From contig NZ_LGEN01000011.1 of the NCBI RefSeq assembly GCF_001507855.1, positions 1 to 64,000 on the forward strand: a stretch of DNA of 64,000 nt, written 5' to 3'. Both the position numbers and the translations under genes were made by a program. Each line of letters begins with the position of its first letter. The first letter of the stretch is position 1. Below, one piece after another: positions 43,187-52,827 of the stretch. Below the pieces are notes generated by a model that did not search any database, was not told the origin of the DNA, and saw nothing but the letters and a program-made list of their open reading frames with translations. The DNA is from Halomonas sp. 54_146. GTDB lineage: Bacteria > Pseudomonadota > Gammaproteobacteria > Pseudomonadales > Halomonadaceae.

Positions 43187-45859
43187 TTAGCTAGTCAGCG
43201 GGTTGGGCTTGTTGGCATCGATGCCGTACTTCTTCAACGCTTCGCCGACATGCTTGCGATCAATTTCACCACGCTCAGCCAGCGCGCGCAGCGCCGCCAC
43301 GGTGACGAAGTAGCGGTCTACTTCAAAGAAGTAGCGCAGCTTCTCGCGGGTATCAGAACGGCCAAAGCCATCGGTACCTAGTACAGTGTAGTCACCGGGC
43401 ACCCACGCACGCACCTGATCGGCATACAGCTTCATGTAGTCGGTGGAGGCAATCACCGGGCCATCACGGCCTTCCAGACACTGAGTGACGTGGGGATTGG
43501 TGGCTTCATCGTCTGGGTTCAAGAAGGCTTCACGCTCAAGCAACAGCGCTTCGCGGCGCAGCTCGTTAAAGCTGGTGACGCTCCAGATATCCGCGCCAAT
43601 GCCCCAATCGTTGGCCAGCAGCTCAGCGGCAGCTTCGACTTCGCGCAGGATGGTGCCGGAGCCCATCAGCTGCACGCGGCCTTTGTCGCCCTGGGTTTCT
43701 TTGAGCAGGTACATACCCTTGACGATGTCGTCGACGGGTACGTTTTCCAGCGCCGGGTGCTCGTAGTTTTCGTTCATCACCGTCAGGTAGTAGAAGCAGT
43801 TCTCTTTATCGCTGAACATGCGCTTCAAACCATCCTGCAGGATGACCGCCACTTCGTGAGCGTAGGTGGGGTCGTAGCTGCGGCAGTTGGGGATGGTGGA
43901 GGCTTGAATCAAGCTGTGGCCATCCTGGTGCTGCAGGCCTTCGCCGTTGAGCGTGGTGCGCCCCGCCGTACCGCCGACCATAAAGCCACGCGCCTGCAGG
44001 TCACCGGCAGCCCAGGCTAAATCGCCAATGCGCTGGAAGCCAAACATCGAGTAGTAGATGTAGAACGGCAGCAGCGTAACGTTGTTGTTGCTGTAGGAGG
44101 TCGCCGCGGCGATCCACGCCGACATGGCACCGGCTTCGGTAATGCCCTCTTCGAGAATCTGGCCTTTCTGATCCTCGCGGTAGAACATGATCTGGCCTTT
44201 ATCGACCGGCTCGTACTTCTGGCCTTCCGAGGTGTAGATCCCGAGCTGGCGGAACATGCCTTCCATACCGAAAGTACGCGCTTCATCAGGGATGATCGGC
44301 ACGACTTTCTGGCCCAGCTTTTTATCTTTTACCAAGCCGTTAAGCACCCGGACAAACGCCATGGTGGTGGAGACTTCACGCCCTTTGGAGCCACCCATTT
44401 GCGAGGCAAAGGTTTTATCTTCAAGGCTGGGGATCTCCAGCGCCTCAAAGTCGCTCTGGCGGCTGGGCAGGTAACCGCCCAAACGTTCCCGCTGCAGGTG
44501 CATGTACTTAAGCTCGGGGGAGTCTTCTTCGGGCTTGTAGTACGGCACGTCTTTGAGCTGTTCATCGGTGATCGGAATGCCGAAACGGTCGCGGAAAGTC
44601 TTCAGCGCTTCGTATTCCATGCTCTTGACCTGGTGCGCTTCGTTGGCGGCTTCGCCATCGCCGCTGCCCATGCCATAGCCTTTAATGGTATGCGCCAGAA
44701 TAACCGTAGGCTTACCGTTGGTTTGGTGAACCGCTTCGTGGTAGGCCGCGTAGACCTTGAACGGGTCGTGGCCACCGCGGTTAAGCTTCCAGATGTCGTC
44801 ATCGGAAAGGTCTTTAACCATCGCTTCGGTTTCAGGGTACTTACCGAAGAAGTGCTCGCGGGTGTACGCACCGCCGTTGGCCTTGTAGTTCTGGTATTCG
44901 CCGTCGACCGCTTCATCCATGCGTTTTTGCAGAATGCCTTTCTTGTCCTTCTCGAACAATGGATCCCAGTGGCGGCCCCAGACGACCTTGATCACGTTCC
45001 AATCAGCGCCACGGAACACGCCTTCGAGCTCGTCCATAACGCGGGAGTTGCCGCGCACAGGGCCGTCAAGGCGCTGCAGGTTGCAGTTGATAACGAAGAT
45101 CAGGTTGTCGAGATTTTCGCGGCCGGCCAGAGAAATCGCGCCCAGGGATTCCGGCTCGTCACACTCGCCGTCGCCCATAAAGCACCAGATCTTACGGTCG
45201 TACATGTCTTTCAGCTCACGGTGATGCAGGTACTTCATCACGTGCGCTTGGTAAATCGCCTGAATAGGCCCAAGCCCCATGGACACCGTGGGGAACTGCC
45301 AGTAATCCGGCATTAGCCACGGGTGCGGGTAGGAAGACAAACCGCCGCCATCCACTTCTTGGCGGAATTTATCCATCTGTTCTTCAGATAGACGGCCTTC
45401 CAGGTAGGAGCGGGCATAAATACCCGGTGCCACATGGCCCTGGATGTACACCAAATCTCCGGCAAAATCGCCCTGGGGCGCGCGGAAGAAGTGATTGAAG
45501 CCCACATCGTACAGCGTTGCCGACGACATGAAGCTGGCAATATGGCCGCCCAGGCCTGGCTTGGCGCGGTTATTGCGAATCACCTGAGCAATAGCGTTGT
45601 AACGAATCAACGAGCGAATCCGGCGTTCCATAAACAGATCGCCGGGCATCGGTGCTTCGCGGTGAACCGGGATCGTATTACGGTGCGGGGTTGTCACCGA
45701 GAAGGGCACCTTCATGCCGTCCCGGCGCAGGCGATCCGCCAGGCGGGTCATCAGGTAGCGGGCACGATCTTCGCCCTCACGATCCAATACCGATTCTAGG
45801 GAATCAATCCATTCCGTAGTTTCGATCGGATCGAGATCTTCTCTTGTCTCCAGACTCAT
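43187..45859 (-). CDS. aceE: Pyruvate dehydrogenase E1 component (homodimeric)
   Basis: An 890-residue thiamine-diphosphate enzyme that decarboxylates pyruvate and acetylates the lipoyl group of AceF. ATG 45859 (MSLETREDLDPIETTEWI) matches the family start; the longer frame from 45952 has no family character. It contains the ThDP motif GDGECDEPESLGAISLAGRENLDNLIFVINCN near 235-265 and ITEAGAMSAW near 555. Length matches E. coli AceE (887). It heads aceEF. No PdhR-type TGGT-N3-ACCA operator was found in the upstream 400 bases, although one is present before lldP. Confidence 0.97.
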   Translation of the reverse strand: MSLETREDLDPIETTEWIDSLESVLDREGEDRARYLMTRLADRLRRDGMKVPFSVTTPHRNTIPVHREAPMPGDLFMERRIRSLIRYNAIAQVIRNNRAKPGLGGHIASFMSSATLYDVGFNHFFRAPQGDFAGDLVYIQGHVAPGIYARSYLEGRLSEEQMDKFRQEVDGGGLSSYPHPWLMPDYWQFPTVSMGLGPIQAIYQAHVMKYLHHRELKDMYDRKIWCFMGDGECDEPESLGAISLAGRENLDNLIFVINCNLQRLDGPVRGNSRVMDELEGVFRGADWNVIKVVWGRHWDPLFEKDKKGILQKRMDEAVDGEYQNYKANGGAYTREHFFGKYPETEAMVKDLSDDDIWKLNRGGHDPFKVYAAYHEAVHQTNGKPTVILAHTIKGYGMGSGDGEAANEAHQVKSMEYEALKTFRDRFGIPITDEQLKDVPYYKPEEDSPELKYMHLQRERLGGYLPSRQSDFEALEIPSLEDKTFASQMGGSKGREVSTTMAFVRVLNGLVKDKKLGQKVVPIIPDEARTFGMEGMFRQLGIYTSEGQKYEPVDKGQIMFYREDQKGQILEEGITEAGAMSAWIAAATSYSNNNVTLLPFYIYYSMFGFQRIGDLAWAAGDLQARGFMVGGTAGRTTLNGEGLQHQDGHSLIQASTIPNCRSYDPTYAHEVAVILQDGLKRMFSDKENCFYYLTVMNENYEHPALENVPVDDIVKGMYLLKETQGDKGRVQLMGSGTILREVEAAAELLANDWGIGADIWSVTSFNELRREALLLEREAFLNPDDEATNPHVTQCLEGRDGPVIASTDYMKLYADQVRAWVPGDYTVLGTDGFGRSDTREKLRYFFEVDRYFVTVAALRALAERGEIDRKHVGEALKKYGIDANKPNPLTS

Positions 45860-46266
45860 AGAGGTCTCTCCGAATGACGATAAATGACAATAATCCCCGC
45901 TACCCTGAAGGGCCTGGGGAGACGGCGGTGACAGCCTATTACCGCGCGCCAATATAACGCCGGCGAATGAACGCCGGATAAGGGTTTTCTTCCTACATTC
46001 AACAAGCTACGCATGCTCGCTTGTAGTAAAGCTACACAAATATCATAAAAATTAGCTTTTCGTATACGTGAAGATACCGCAAAGTCGCCACGCTGCCAAT
46101 TCTGCAGCAGCCAAAAAGCCTATCGAAAACAAACTACTGCACCGCAACATAAGCAATTACTAGCCCCTTGGTGGTTCCGACTAAATGCCATCGTTCTGTA
46201 ATTAAACTACCGTTTTATTTACTCGCCAAAGAAGCACTTACATAATGCAACAACCGCCCTAAGTGC
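45860..46266. other. Intergenic region between ampD and aceE
   Basis: A 407-base spacer with the aceE promoter (leftward). It holds a CCGGCG/CGCCGG hairpin at 45960-45977 in the likely aceE leader, and an inverted repeat AAGCACTT (46232-46239) / AAGTGCTT (46261-46268) overlapping the ampD stop, which might help terminate ampD. No gene is visible. Confidence 0.5.
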
Positions 46267-46839
46267 TTAATTAGCCGCTAGCCGCTGTTCAAAATATGCC
46301 CAATCAAACGTTGGCCCTGGGTCAGTTTTACGCCATGGCGCTACGTGAGCGTGGCTAGTCATTCGGCGGCGGTTCAGCTGCGGGTAGCGCGCTACTAGCC
46401 ACCTCACCGCGCCGACCAAAGCGTCATACTGCGCCCTGGTGAAGGGCGTTTTTTCATCACCTTCTAGCTCAATGCCTACTGAAAAGTCATTGAGCGCCCG
46501 ACGCCACTCCCTTTGGTGCGCATCCCACCAACAAGAACGCCCCGCGTGCCAAGCGCGCTGGTCGGTATCAACAAACTGCACGCACTCGCCATCGCGACGT
46601 ATCAGCAGATGGGCGGATACTCTCAAATGGGCAATGTCAGCGAAAAATGGGTGTTCGTCTACCGCCAGCTGATTGGTGAACAGCGCTTCAATGGCGGTAC
46701 CGCTAAACTGCCCAGGCGGCAGGCTGATGGCATGCAGCAGTAGCAGCGATACTTCACCGCTGGGTCGAGTGTCACAGTTGGGGGATACCACCTTTCGAGC
46801 ACTTTCCCACCAGCCGCTCAGGGGTTGTTTATTTTCCAC
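46267..46839 (-). CDS. ampD: 1,6-anhydro-N-acetylmuramyl-L-alanine amidase AmpD
   Basis: A 190-residue cytoplasmic zinc amidase that recycles cell-wall muropeptides and thereby limits beta-lactamase induction. The start is taken as GTG 46839 because GAGGAGG (46848-46854) lies exactly eight bases before it, and the resulting length equals the family's usual 180-190. The longer frame from 46950 adds 37 low-complexity residues and overlaps nadC upstream. Zinc ligands and catalytic residues are visible: LLLLHAISLPPGQF (first His), and SHAHVAPWRKTDPG (second His and the Asp), with GIELEGD between. It is divergent from nadC. Confidence 0.93.
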   Translation of the reverse strand: MENKQPLSGWWESARKVVSPNCDTRPSGEVSLLLLHAISLPPGQFSGTAIEALFTNQLAVDEHPFFADIAHLRVSAHLLIRRDGECVQFVDTDQRAWHAGRSCWWDAHQREWRRALNDFSVGIELEGDEKTPFTRAQYDALVGAVRWLVARYPQLNRRRMTSHAHVAPWRKTDPGPTFDWAYFEQRLAAN

Positions 46840-46979
46840 GCGCAAGGCCTCCTCTGCGTTAGCGCTTTCTTGCAACTTTTCGCTGCTCTCTTTGACAGCT
46901 GTTGTTGACGGCTCTCTTTCACTGCTTTTTTTCACTACAATGCCGAACACACTCGACGATATTCAGAGAACTCACCGTG

Positions 46980-47834
46980 ATGCATTACCAATCTGCTCTT
47001 GCTGAAGAAATCCGCGCCAGCGCTGCTCGCCTGCTAGCAGAAGATGTTGGCCCGGGAGATATTACCGCGCAACTGATTCCTGAAGACCAGTGGGCCACTG
47101 CGGACGTGATTACCCGCGAAGCCGCCGTGCTATGCGGCGCTGCCTGGGTGGATGAATTGTTTCGCCGCTTAGATAGCCGAGTAAGCCTAAGCTGGCACGC
47201 AACCGATGGCGACAAGCTTGAGGCTGGCCAGTGTTTTTTGACCCTAGAGGGCCCTGCCCGCATTCTGCTTACCGGCGAGCGCGCGGCGCTCAACGTGCTG
47301 CAAACCTTGTCGGCCACGGCCACGGCCACCCGCGCTTATGTTGATCTTATTGAAGGCACCGGCGTGCGCCTGCTTGATACGCGTAAAACGTTGCCCGGCA
47401 TGCGCTTGGCGCAAAAATACGCCGTTACCTGCGGCGGTGGGCACAACCACCGTATCGGCCTGTGGGATGCTTTTTTAATCAAAGAGAACCACATTGCGGC
47501 CTGCGGGGGGATTCAAGCAGCGGTTGCCCAGGCGCGCAAACTGGCAAGCGAGCTGCCTGTGGAAGTCGAGGTCGAAACCTTTGAGGAACTGGATCAGGCG
47601 CTGGCAGCAGGTGCCGATATTATTATGCTCGACAACTTTGCCCTTGAGGACCTGCATGTTGCCGTCGAAATCAACGGCGGCCGCGCCACCCTTGAAGCTT
47701 CCGGTAACGTAAGCGCCGCTACGCTGCGGGCGATTGCCGATACTGGCGTTGACTGTATCTCTAGCGGCGCGCTCACCAAGGACATCGCCTCAATCGATCT
47801 TTCCATGCGCATCACCCGCAGTTATAGCGTGTAA
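46980..47834 (+). CDS. nadC: Nicotinate-nucleotide pyrophosphorylase (quinolinate phosphoribosyltransferase)
   Basis: A 284-residue enzyme that makes nicotinate mononucleotide from quinolinate and PRPP in NAD synthesis. ATG 46980 ([12 protein letters not shown]) fits the family; the open frame begins earlier without support. It has [14 protein letters not shown] near the start, [19 protein letters not shown] near 135-155, [20 protein letters not shown], and [14 protein letters not shown]. Length matches. It works with NadA, which is encoded 9 kb away. The stop codon lies inside a perfect 19-base tandem duplication. Confidence 0.96.
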   Translation: MHYQSALAEEIRASAARLLAEDVGPGDITAQLIPEDQWATADVITREAAVLCGAAWVDELFRRLDSRVSLSWHATDGDKLEAGQCFLTLEGPARILLTGERAALNVLQTLSATATATRAYVDLIEGTGVRLLDTRKTLPGMRLAQKYAVTCGGGHNHRIGLWDAFLIKENHIAACGGIQAAVAQARKLASELPVEVEVETFEELDQALAAGADIIMLDNFALEDLHVAVEINGGRATLEASGNVSAATLRAIADTGVDCISSGALTKDIASIDLSMRITRSYSV

Positions 47835-47863
47835 ACAAAGCCTGAGCGTGTAAACAAAGCCTG
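47826..47863. repeat. Perfect 19-bp tandem duplication across the nadC stop
   Basis: agcgtgtaaacaaagcctg occurs at 47826-47844 and, identical, at 47845-47863. The first copy contains the last two sense codons and TAA stop of nadC. Because the copies are identical the event looks recent. Confidence 0.95.
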
Positions 47864-47868
47864 GAAGC

Positions 47869-48399
47869 CTAGGTTTCAACAGCATTTAGCGCCTTGGAAA
47901 GCCGATACCGCTTAAGCGACTCACCGCTGCGTTCAACCCACTGCTCGCCGTGGTTTTCCCAGCCACGGCGCGTTAGGCGCTCATAGAGCATCGAACTGGC
48001 CTCTATTTCCACCCGCCCAAGCCCTTGCTCAAGCAGCATACGTTCAGCGTGAACCAGCAAGGTGGTGCCAATACCGCGCCCAGCCAACGAAGGCCATACA
48101 TAGAGCGTTTCAATCCGTCCGGCGTCTAAGTCTACTTCCAAAAACCCCACACAGCGGCCATCACAAGTGGCAACTAACGTGGTGTAAAGCGCTTGCCGCA
48201 CCGCCCAGGCACTACCTTCCCGGGGCAGGGCATTGGCCCACGCACGCCGTTCATCCAGCGTGTAATGAGCGGCAGCGCCTTGCATCACCGCGTGATAAAA
48301 CACCTCCGCCTGATCGGCAGCGTCCCGCGCCAGCGCAGCGCGATAAATAATGCGTGCACGTGTGGGTACCGGCGTCAGTTGCTCCTCAGTATTCGTCAT
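47869..48399 (-). CDS. GNAT-family N-acetyltransferase
   Basis: A 176-residue acetyltransferase of unknown substrate. The acetyl-CoA binding motif A is LYVWPSLAGRGIGTTLLVHAE near residue 105-125 (Q/R-x2-G-x-G/A pattern as GRGIGT), preceded by the beta-4 strand FLEVDLDAGRIETL. AGGGG precedes the ATG. It converges on nadC and is divergent from trmO. Nothing in the context identifies a target. Confidence 0.82.
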   Translation of the reverse strand: MTNTEEQLTPVPTRARIIYRAALARDAADQAEVFYHAVMQGAAAHYTLDERRAWANALPREGSAWAVRQALYTTLVATCDGRCVGFLEVDLDAGRIETLYVWPSLAGRGIGTTLLVHAERMLLEQGLGRVEIEASSMLYERLTRRGWENHGEQWVERSGESLKRYRLSKALNAVET

Positions 48400-48552
48400 A
48401 CTTTACCCCTGAGCTGTTCAACAGTTATGCACTAATGCGTTATTCACTTGCGCGGTATTTGCCCACGCCTCATTCGGTCACGCCTTGCCTATCAGCCTGC
48501 TTTATACTGGTCAGATCAACCCTACGCGGATCAACCTAAAAAAGGCAGTGTG

Positions 48553-49287
48553 ATGGACGATGCCCCCAACAGCGAGCACTTTACGCTGACCCCCATTGGT
48601 TATGTGGTGAGCGACTACCCGGATAAGTTCGGCATTCCGCGCCAGCCAGGATTAGCCCCCGCTGCCAATGCGCGCCTGGTGTTAACCGCCCCCTACAATG
48701 ACCCCCTCGCCGTGCGCGGCCTGGAGGCATTCAGCCATCTATGGTTGAGCTTTATTTTTCATCAAAGCCCCGAGCGCTGGTCGCCGTTAGTGCGGCCGCC
48801 GCGTTTGGGTGGCAACCGCAAGATAGGCGTTTTTGCCAGCCGCAGTACCCATCGGCCTAATCGTCTGGGGCTATCGCTGGTGAAAATAGCGGGCATTGAT
48901 ACCCAGCACGGCGTTACGCTTCAGCTCCAGGGCTGCGATTTGGTTAGCGGTACGCCGGTAGTCGACATAAAGCCCTACCTTCCCTGGGCTGAATCTCACC
49001 CCCATGCACAGGCAGGCTTTGCCCCGCACGCCCCCACGCTGATGGACGTTGTTTTTCATCCACAGGCACTAGAGACACTTACCAAACGCCAAGATAGCGC
49101 CACGCTGTATGCCTTAATCGAGCAGGTTCTGGGCCAAGACCCAAGACCCGCCTACAAGCAAAAAGAGACCCATTCTGAGCGACTTTACGGCGTTCGGCTG
49201 CGTGATGTGGACGTTAAGTTTCGCCCCTATCCAAACAATGAAGCCACCACCTTGGAGGTGATGGCTGTCGAGCCTTACGCAGAATAA
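48553..49287 (+). CDS. trmO: tRNA (N6-threonylcarbamoyladenosine37-N6)-methyltransferase TrmO
   Basis: A 244-residue enzyme that methylates t6A37 to m6t6A37 in tRNA-Thr. ATG 48553 is preferred, behind AAAGG; the frame is open from 48448 without family character. It has TPIGYVVSDYPDKFGIPRQP at the N-terminus, SRSTHRPNRLGLSLVKI near 95-112 (the SAM and fold core of the UPF0066/TsaA family), and DIKPYLPWAES near 138. Length matches E. coli TrmO (235). It acts on the product of the pathway that includes TsaB, encoded 9 kb away. Confidence 0.93.
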   Translation: MDDAPNSEHFTLTPIGYVVSDYPDKFGIPRQPGLAPAANARLVLTAPYNDPLAVRGLEAFSHLWLSFIFHQSPERWSPLVRPPRLGGNRKIGVFASRSTHRPNRLGLSLVKIAGIDTQHGVTLQLQGCDLVSGTPVVDIKPYLPWAESHPHAQAGFAPHAPTLMDVVFHPQALETLTKRQDSATLYALIEQVLGQDPRPAYKQKETHSERLYGVRLRDVDVKFRPYPNNEATTLEVMAVEPYAE

Positions 49288-49305
49288 AGAGACCACCGGG
49301 GCGGT

Positions 49306-50022
49306 TTAAGCGGGAAAGGTAATGCCCAAACGGCGGCCGACTTCCTCATACGCTTCAATTACGCCGCCCAACCCCTGGCGGAAACGGTCTTTATCGAGTT
49401 TTTCGCGGGTGTTGGCATCCCACAAACGGCAGCCGTCAGGCGAGAACTCATCGCCCAGCACTACTTCGCCTTTGAATACACCAAACTCCAGCTTGTAATC
49501 CACCAGCAGCATATCGGCTTGGGCGAACAGCGCCTTGAGAATATGGTTAACCTTGAAGGTTAATACCTTCATTTTGGCTAACTGCTCGGGCGTTGCCCAA
49601 CCAAACGTTTCCGCCAGCGACTCGTTAATCATCGGGTCGCCCTTCTCATCGTTTTTCAAGAACAGCTCAAACGTGGGTGGCGTCAGTTCAATACCCTCTT
49701 CTACGCCAAGCCGTTTTACCAAGCCACCGGCAGCGATGTTACGCACCACGCACTCCACCGGGATCATCTGCATCTTTTTGACCAGGCTTTCCGTCTCAGA
49801 GAGCTGCTTTACAAAGTGGGTGGGAATCCCCCCTTCCTGCAGACGCTCCATAATGAAGGCGTTAAAGATGTTATTGACCATTCCCTTACGGGCCAGCGAC
49901 TCCACTTTTTTGCCATCGAAGGCGCTGGTGTCATCACGAAAATTAAGCACCAACAAATCCGGATCGTCGGTGGTATACACAGATTTCGCCTTACCGGCGT
50001 AAAGTTCTTGGCGCTTTTCCAT
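49306..50022 (-). CDS. purC: Phosphoribosylaminoimidazole-succinocarboxamide synthase
   Basis: A 238-residue SAICAR synthetase of purine biosynthesis. ATG 50022 gives [20 protein letters not shown], the standard N-terminus; the earlier in-frame start is unsupported. It has the ATP-binding lysines near the start, [21 protein letters not shown] near 92-112, and [15 protein letters not shown] near 190. Length matches E. coli PurC (237). It is the last gene of dapA-bamC-purC, a conserved order in Pseudomonas relatives. Confidence 0.97.
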   Translation of the reverse strand: MEKRQELYAGKAKSVYTTDDPDLLVLNFRDDTSAFDGKKVESLARKGMVNNIFNAFIMERLQEGGIPTHFVKQLSETESLVKKMQMIPVECVVRNIAAGGLVKRLGVEEGIELTPPTFELFLKNDEKGDPMINESLAETFGWATPEQLAKMKVLTFKVNHILKALFAQADMLLVDYKLEFGVFKGEVVLGDEFSPDGCRLWDANTREKLDKDRFRQGLGGVIEAYEEVGRRLGITFPA

Positions 50023-50055
50023 GGGGGCTCCGTAAGGGGTCAAAGGGTCAACAAA

Positions 50056-51039
50056 TTAACGTAAATAGCCGGAAACGCGCTCAAGCAGCTCGCGCTGATC
50101 ATCGGCGCTGAAGGCTCGCTCACTGGCGTTAATCGCACGTAGAATCGTCTGGTCGCCATTAGGCTGCAGGGCAAGCCGAATCTCTTGCGACATCTTGCGC
50201 ACGTCCGCGCTGAACACGATTTGCAACGGGTTGCGGTTGCGCTCAGTTTCGGTCATGTATTCGACCAGGAACTCGTAACCATTGGGGTCAGTGGCCAGTA
50301 AATCTCGCTGCCCTTCTTGAGCAAAATCAAGCTCAAGGTAGTGGTTGAGTTCGGCCCACACGCGATCAATTGGCTGTGGAATAACCGCTTCCCACTCATC
50401 GCCCTGTTGGCGAATTTGCAGCGTTTGTTGAGCAGTTAAGCGCTGGGCGGTCCATGAAGAGGAAGCACTGGCAGAGGCGCTACGTGAACTCAGGTGGCTT
50501 TCCAACGCATCCAGGCAGCTGGCCATGGTTTGCCCACCGCGCTCACAGCGTACTTCACTGCTGCCTGCGCGCAGCGCACTTTGCAGCCGTATATCTGCCT
50601 GAGAAGTGACGATAATGCCCTGGGCAGCGCTGCTCTGCTGCACCGCCAATTGACGGCTACGCACGAACTCTTCCAGCTGCGGCCAAACCGTACCGGTGTC
50701 GGCTGCCACCACCAGCCACGTTTGATCGCCTACTTCACGGCGCTCAACATACTCGGGTTCCAACCCACTGCCGATGGTCAACAGCTGCGGAGGCCGAACC
50801 TCTGCCGCTTCGTCAAGCCGTACCCCTTGGGCAGCAGCTTGAGGAACCGGCAGCGCATCGCGGTAACGCTGGGTATTGCGGGTTTCCGGCAGCACTAAAG
50901 GCGGCGACGGCGCGGCCTCGGTATAGTCCAGGTTGCGGTCATGGTAAAAACCACCCCGTGCACAACCGGAGAGCGCGACAGCCGCGGCGAGTGCCAGCGG
51001 CACCCATTTAAGCGCACGTTTATTAAGCACAGAGCTCAT
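50056..51039 (-). CDS. bamC: Outer membrane assembly lipoprotein BamC
   Basis: A 327-residue lipoprotein of the beta-barrel assembly machinery. ATG 51039 is chosen behind AAAGGTGG. The signal peptide is ALKWVPLALAAAVALSGC, with the lipobox LSGC whose cysteine (residue 26) would be lipidated. Two helix-grip domains follow, connected by a Ser/Ala-rich linker (SSRSASASASSSW near 195). Identification rests on position between dapA and purC plus the overall organisation. BamC is weakly conserved and not essential in E. coli. Confidence 0.85.
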   Translation of the reverse strand: MSSVLNKRALKWVPLALAAAVALSGCARGGFYHDRNLDYTEAAPSPPLVLPETRNTQRYRDALPVPQAAAQGVRLDEAAEVRPPQLLTIGSGLEPEYVERREVGDQTWLVVAADTGTVWPQLEEFVRSRQLAVQQSSAAQGIIVTSQADIRLQSALRAGSSEVRCERGGQTMASCLDALESHLSSRSASASASSSWTAQRLTAQQTLQIRQQGDEWEAVIPQPIDRVWAELNHYLELDFAQEGQRDLLATDPNGYEFLVEYMTETERNRNPLQIVFSADVRKMSQEIRLALQPNGDQTILRAINASERAFSADDQRELLERVSGYLR

Positions 51040-51115
51040 CAAGCCACCTTTAGTCAACAAAACAGGTATCCAGCCCAACGGTGAGTGAGCTGGATAACAA
51101 AGGGTTCGCGCCGGG

Positions 51116-52000
51116 CTATTCTTCGATCACACCCGCCAACTGCAGTGCTTCACTCACCGTGGCGTGGTATTTATCCGACAGCCACGTCAGCGGCAAGCGA
51201 GTACCCGCTTCCATGTAACCCATGCGGTGCAGCGCCCACTTCACCGGGATAGGGTTCGACTCTATGCCCAGGTTGGTATGCAGCGGCATCAAGCGCGTAT
51301 TAATTTGGTGCGCCTTTTCGGAATCACCGGCCACAGCGGCGGCACACAGTTCGTGCATCGCCCGTGGGGCAACGTTGGCGGTTACCGAAATATCGCCGTG
51401 CCCACCCATCAACATAAAGTCACAGGCGGTTGCATCGTCACCGGAGTAGAGCATAAAGCCACTGCCCTTGAGGCGAGTGATTAGATCCTCGGCACGCTCC
51501 AGGTTCCCCGTGGCGTCTTTCAAACCGATAATATTATCCACCTCGGCCAAGCGTAAAACGGTTTCATTATATAAATCAGAGCAGGTACGGCTCGGCACGT
51601 TATAAAGAATTACCGGCAGCTTGCTGCCCTCAGCAACCGCTTTAAAGTGCTGATAAAGGCCTTCTTGGGTCGGCTTGTTGTAGTAAGGGCAGACCGACAA
51701 GCAGTAATCGGCCCCCACTTCACCCGCGTATCGCGCCAGCTCAACCGCTTCAGAAGTAGCGTTGGCCCCAGTGCCTGCAATAACGGGGATACGACCGTTC
51801 ACTTCTTCTACCACGCTGCGGATCACATCAAAGTGCTCAGCAAACGACATGGTGGTAGGTTCACCCGTGGTACCAGCGGCCACAATGGCATCGGTGCCAT
51901 TTTCGAGATGGAAGTTCACCAGACGGCGAAGCGCCTCCCAGTCGATGTCGCCATTGACCTTCATAGGCGTCGCCAGGGCGACTATGCTGCCTGTGATCAT
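51116..52000 (-). CDS. dapA: 4-hydroxy-tetrahydrodipicolinate synthase
   Basis: A 294-residue lysine/diaminopimelate pathway enzyme that condenses pyruvate and aspartate semialdehyde. ATG 52000 gives [21 protein letters not shown], the expected start; GTG 52015 is an alternative. It has [16 protein letters not shown] (active-site Thr pair), [14 protein letters not shown] with the catalytic Tyr, and [14 protein letters not shown] with the Schiff-base Lys near 160. Length matches E. coli DapA (292). It leads the operon dapA-bamC-purC. Confidence 0.97.
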   Translation of the reverse strand: MITGSIVALATPMKVNGDIDWEALRRLVNFHLENGTDAIVAAGTTGEPTTMSFAEHFDVIRSVVEEVNGRIPVIAGTGANATSEAVELARYAGEVGADYCLSVCPYYNKPTQEGLYQHFKAVAEGSKLPVILYNVPSRTCSDLYNETVLRLAEVDNIIGLKDATGNLERAEDLITRLKGSGFMLYSGDDATACDFMLMGGHGDISVTANVAPRAMHELCAAAVAGDSEKAHQINTRLMPLHTNLGIESNPIPVKWALHRMGYMEAGTRLPLTWLSDKYHATVSEALQLAGVIEE

Positions 52001-52270
52001 CCGTTTATTCCTCACCTGCTAAATTGTGGTATCAATTATCTATGTGTTTTTCACGCTACATATTTGCCGAAACCGAGCGCCATTGCGACACCTTGTATTA
52101 GGCGCTAGCCTTCCACAGAGGGCAAATGGTACTCAGGCGATTAGAGCCTGTACAGCGTAAAGCGATGAGAGTTTGCACCAGGGTGATGTCGGCTTTGACA
52201 ACGGTGCCCAGCTTACGTGTAATCGGGCATAACGCTCAATCTTAACACCCACCCCTAATAAGGACGCATT

Positions 52271-52747
52271 ATGTCTGTTGAAATTGGCCAGCCCGTGACT
52301 GATTTTTCCGCGACCGCCACTGGCGACACCACGGTAACGCTGTCAGAACTGCGCGGCAAACACGTGGTCATTTACTTCTACCCTAAAGCCAGCACCCCCG
52401 GCTGCACCACCGAGGGCGGTGACTTCCGCGACCGCAAGCCGGCCTTTGATGCCGCGAATACGGTGATTCTTGGCGTCTCTCGCGACGGCCTGCGCGCCCA
52501 GGAGAACTTTAAAGCCAAGCAGGATTTCAACTTTGACCTGATCTCCGACAAAGATGAACATCTCTGCACGCTGTTTGACGTTATCAAACTCAAGAAAATG
52601 TACGGCAAAGAACACCTGGGCATCGAGCGCAGCACGTTCTTAATTGATAAAGACGGCAAGCTGGCAAAAGAGTGGCGCGGCGTTAAGGTGCCTGGCCACG
52701 TTGATGAAGTGCTTGCGGCGGCTGAAACACTTAACGCCGCTAGCTAG
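52271..52747 (+). CDS. bcp: Thiol peroxidase Bcp (peroxiredoxin Q)
   Basis: A 158-residue peroxiredoxin that reduces hydroperoxides. The peroxidatic cysteine is Cys45 in YFYPKASTPGCTTEGGDFRD. E. coli Bcp has a resolving cysteine five residues further on; here that position is Gly/Asp, so this is either a 1-Cys type or uses the only other cysteine, Cys99 in DEHLCTLF. AAGGA precedes the ATG. It is encoded divergently from dapA, as in several gammaproteobacteria. Confidence 0.94.
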   Translation: MSVEIGQPVTDFSATATGDTTVTLSELRGKHVVIYFYPKASTPGCTTEGGDFRDRKPAFDAANTVILGVSRDGLRAQENFKAKQDFNFDLISDKDEHLCTLFDVIKLKKMYGKEHLGIERSTFLIDKDGKLAKEWRGVKVPGHVDEVLAAAETLNAAS

Positions 52748-52783
52748 CCCTCATACCCGTACTGGCCTGTTTGTGCTGATGTA

Positions 52784-52814
52784 CCCGCGCTGGCGATGCC
52801 TTGGCCAGCGCGGG
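52784..52814. terminator. Shared hairpin between converging bcp and perM
   Basis: CCCGCGCTGGC and GCCAGCGCGGG form a perfect 11-base stem with a nine-base loop between the two gene ends. No T-run is present on either side. Confidence 0.6.
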
Positions 52815-52827
52815 CAGTGGCGGAGTA

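Noticed and set aside
44399-45316. 305-codon frame antisense to aceE
   Set aside because: Long only because of the GC-rich codon pattern of aceE on the other strand; composition is that of a shadow frame.
45953-46266. Search for a PdhR-type operator before aceE
   Set aside because: No TGGT-N3-ACCA or close variant was found; TTGGTGGTTCC at about 46165 does not have the symmetry.
46839-46950. Longer AmpD with a 37-residue N-terminal extension
   Set aside because: The extension is low-complexity, overlaps the nadC upstream region, and a perfect GAGGAGG is placed for the internal GTG start.
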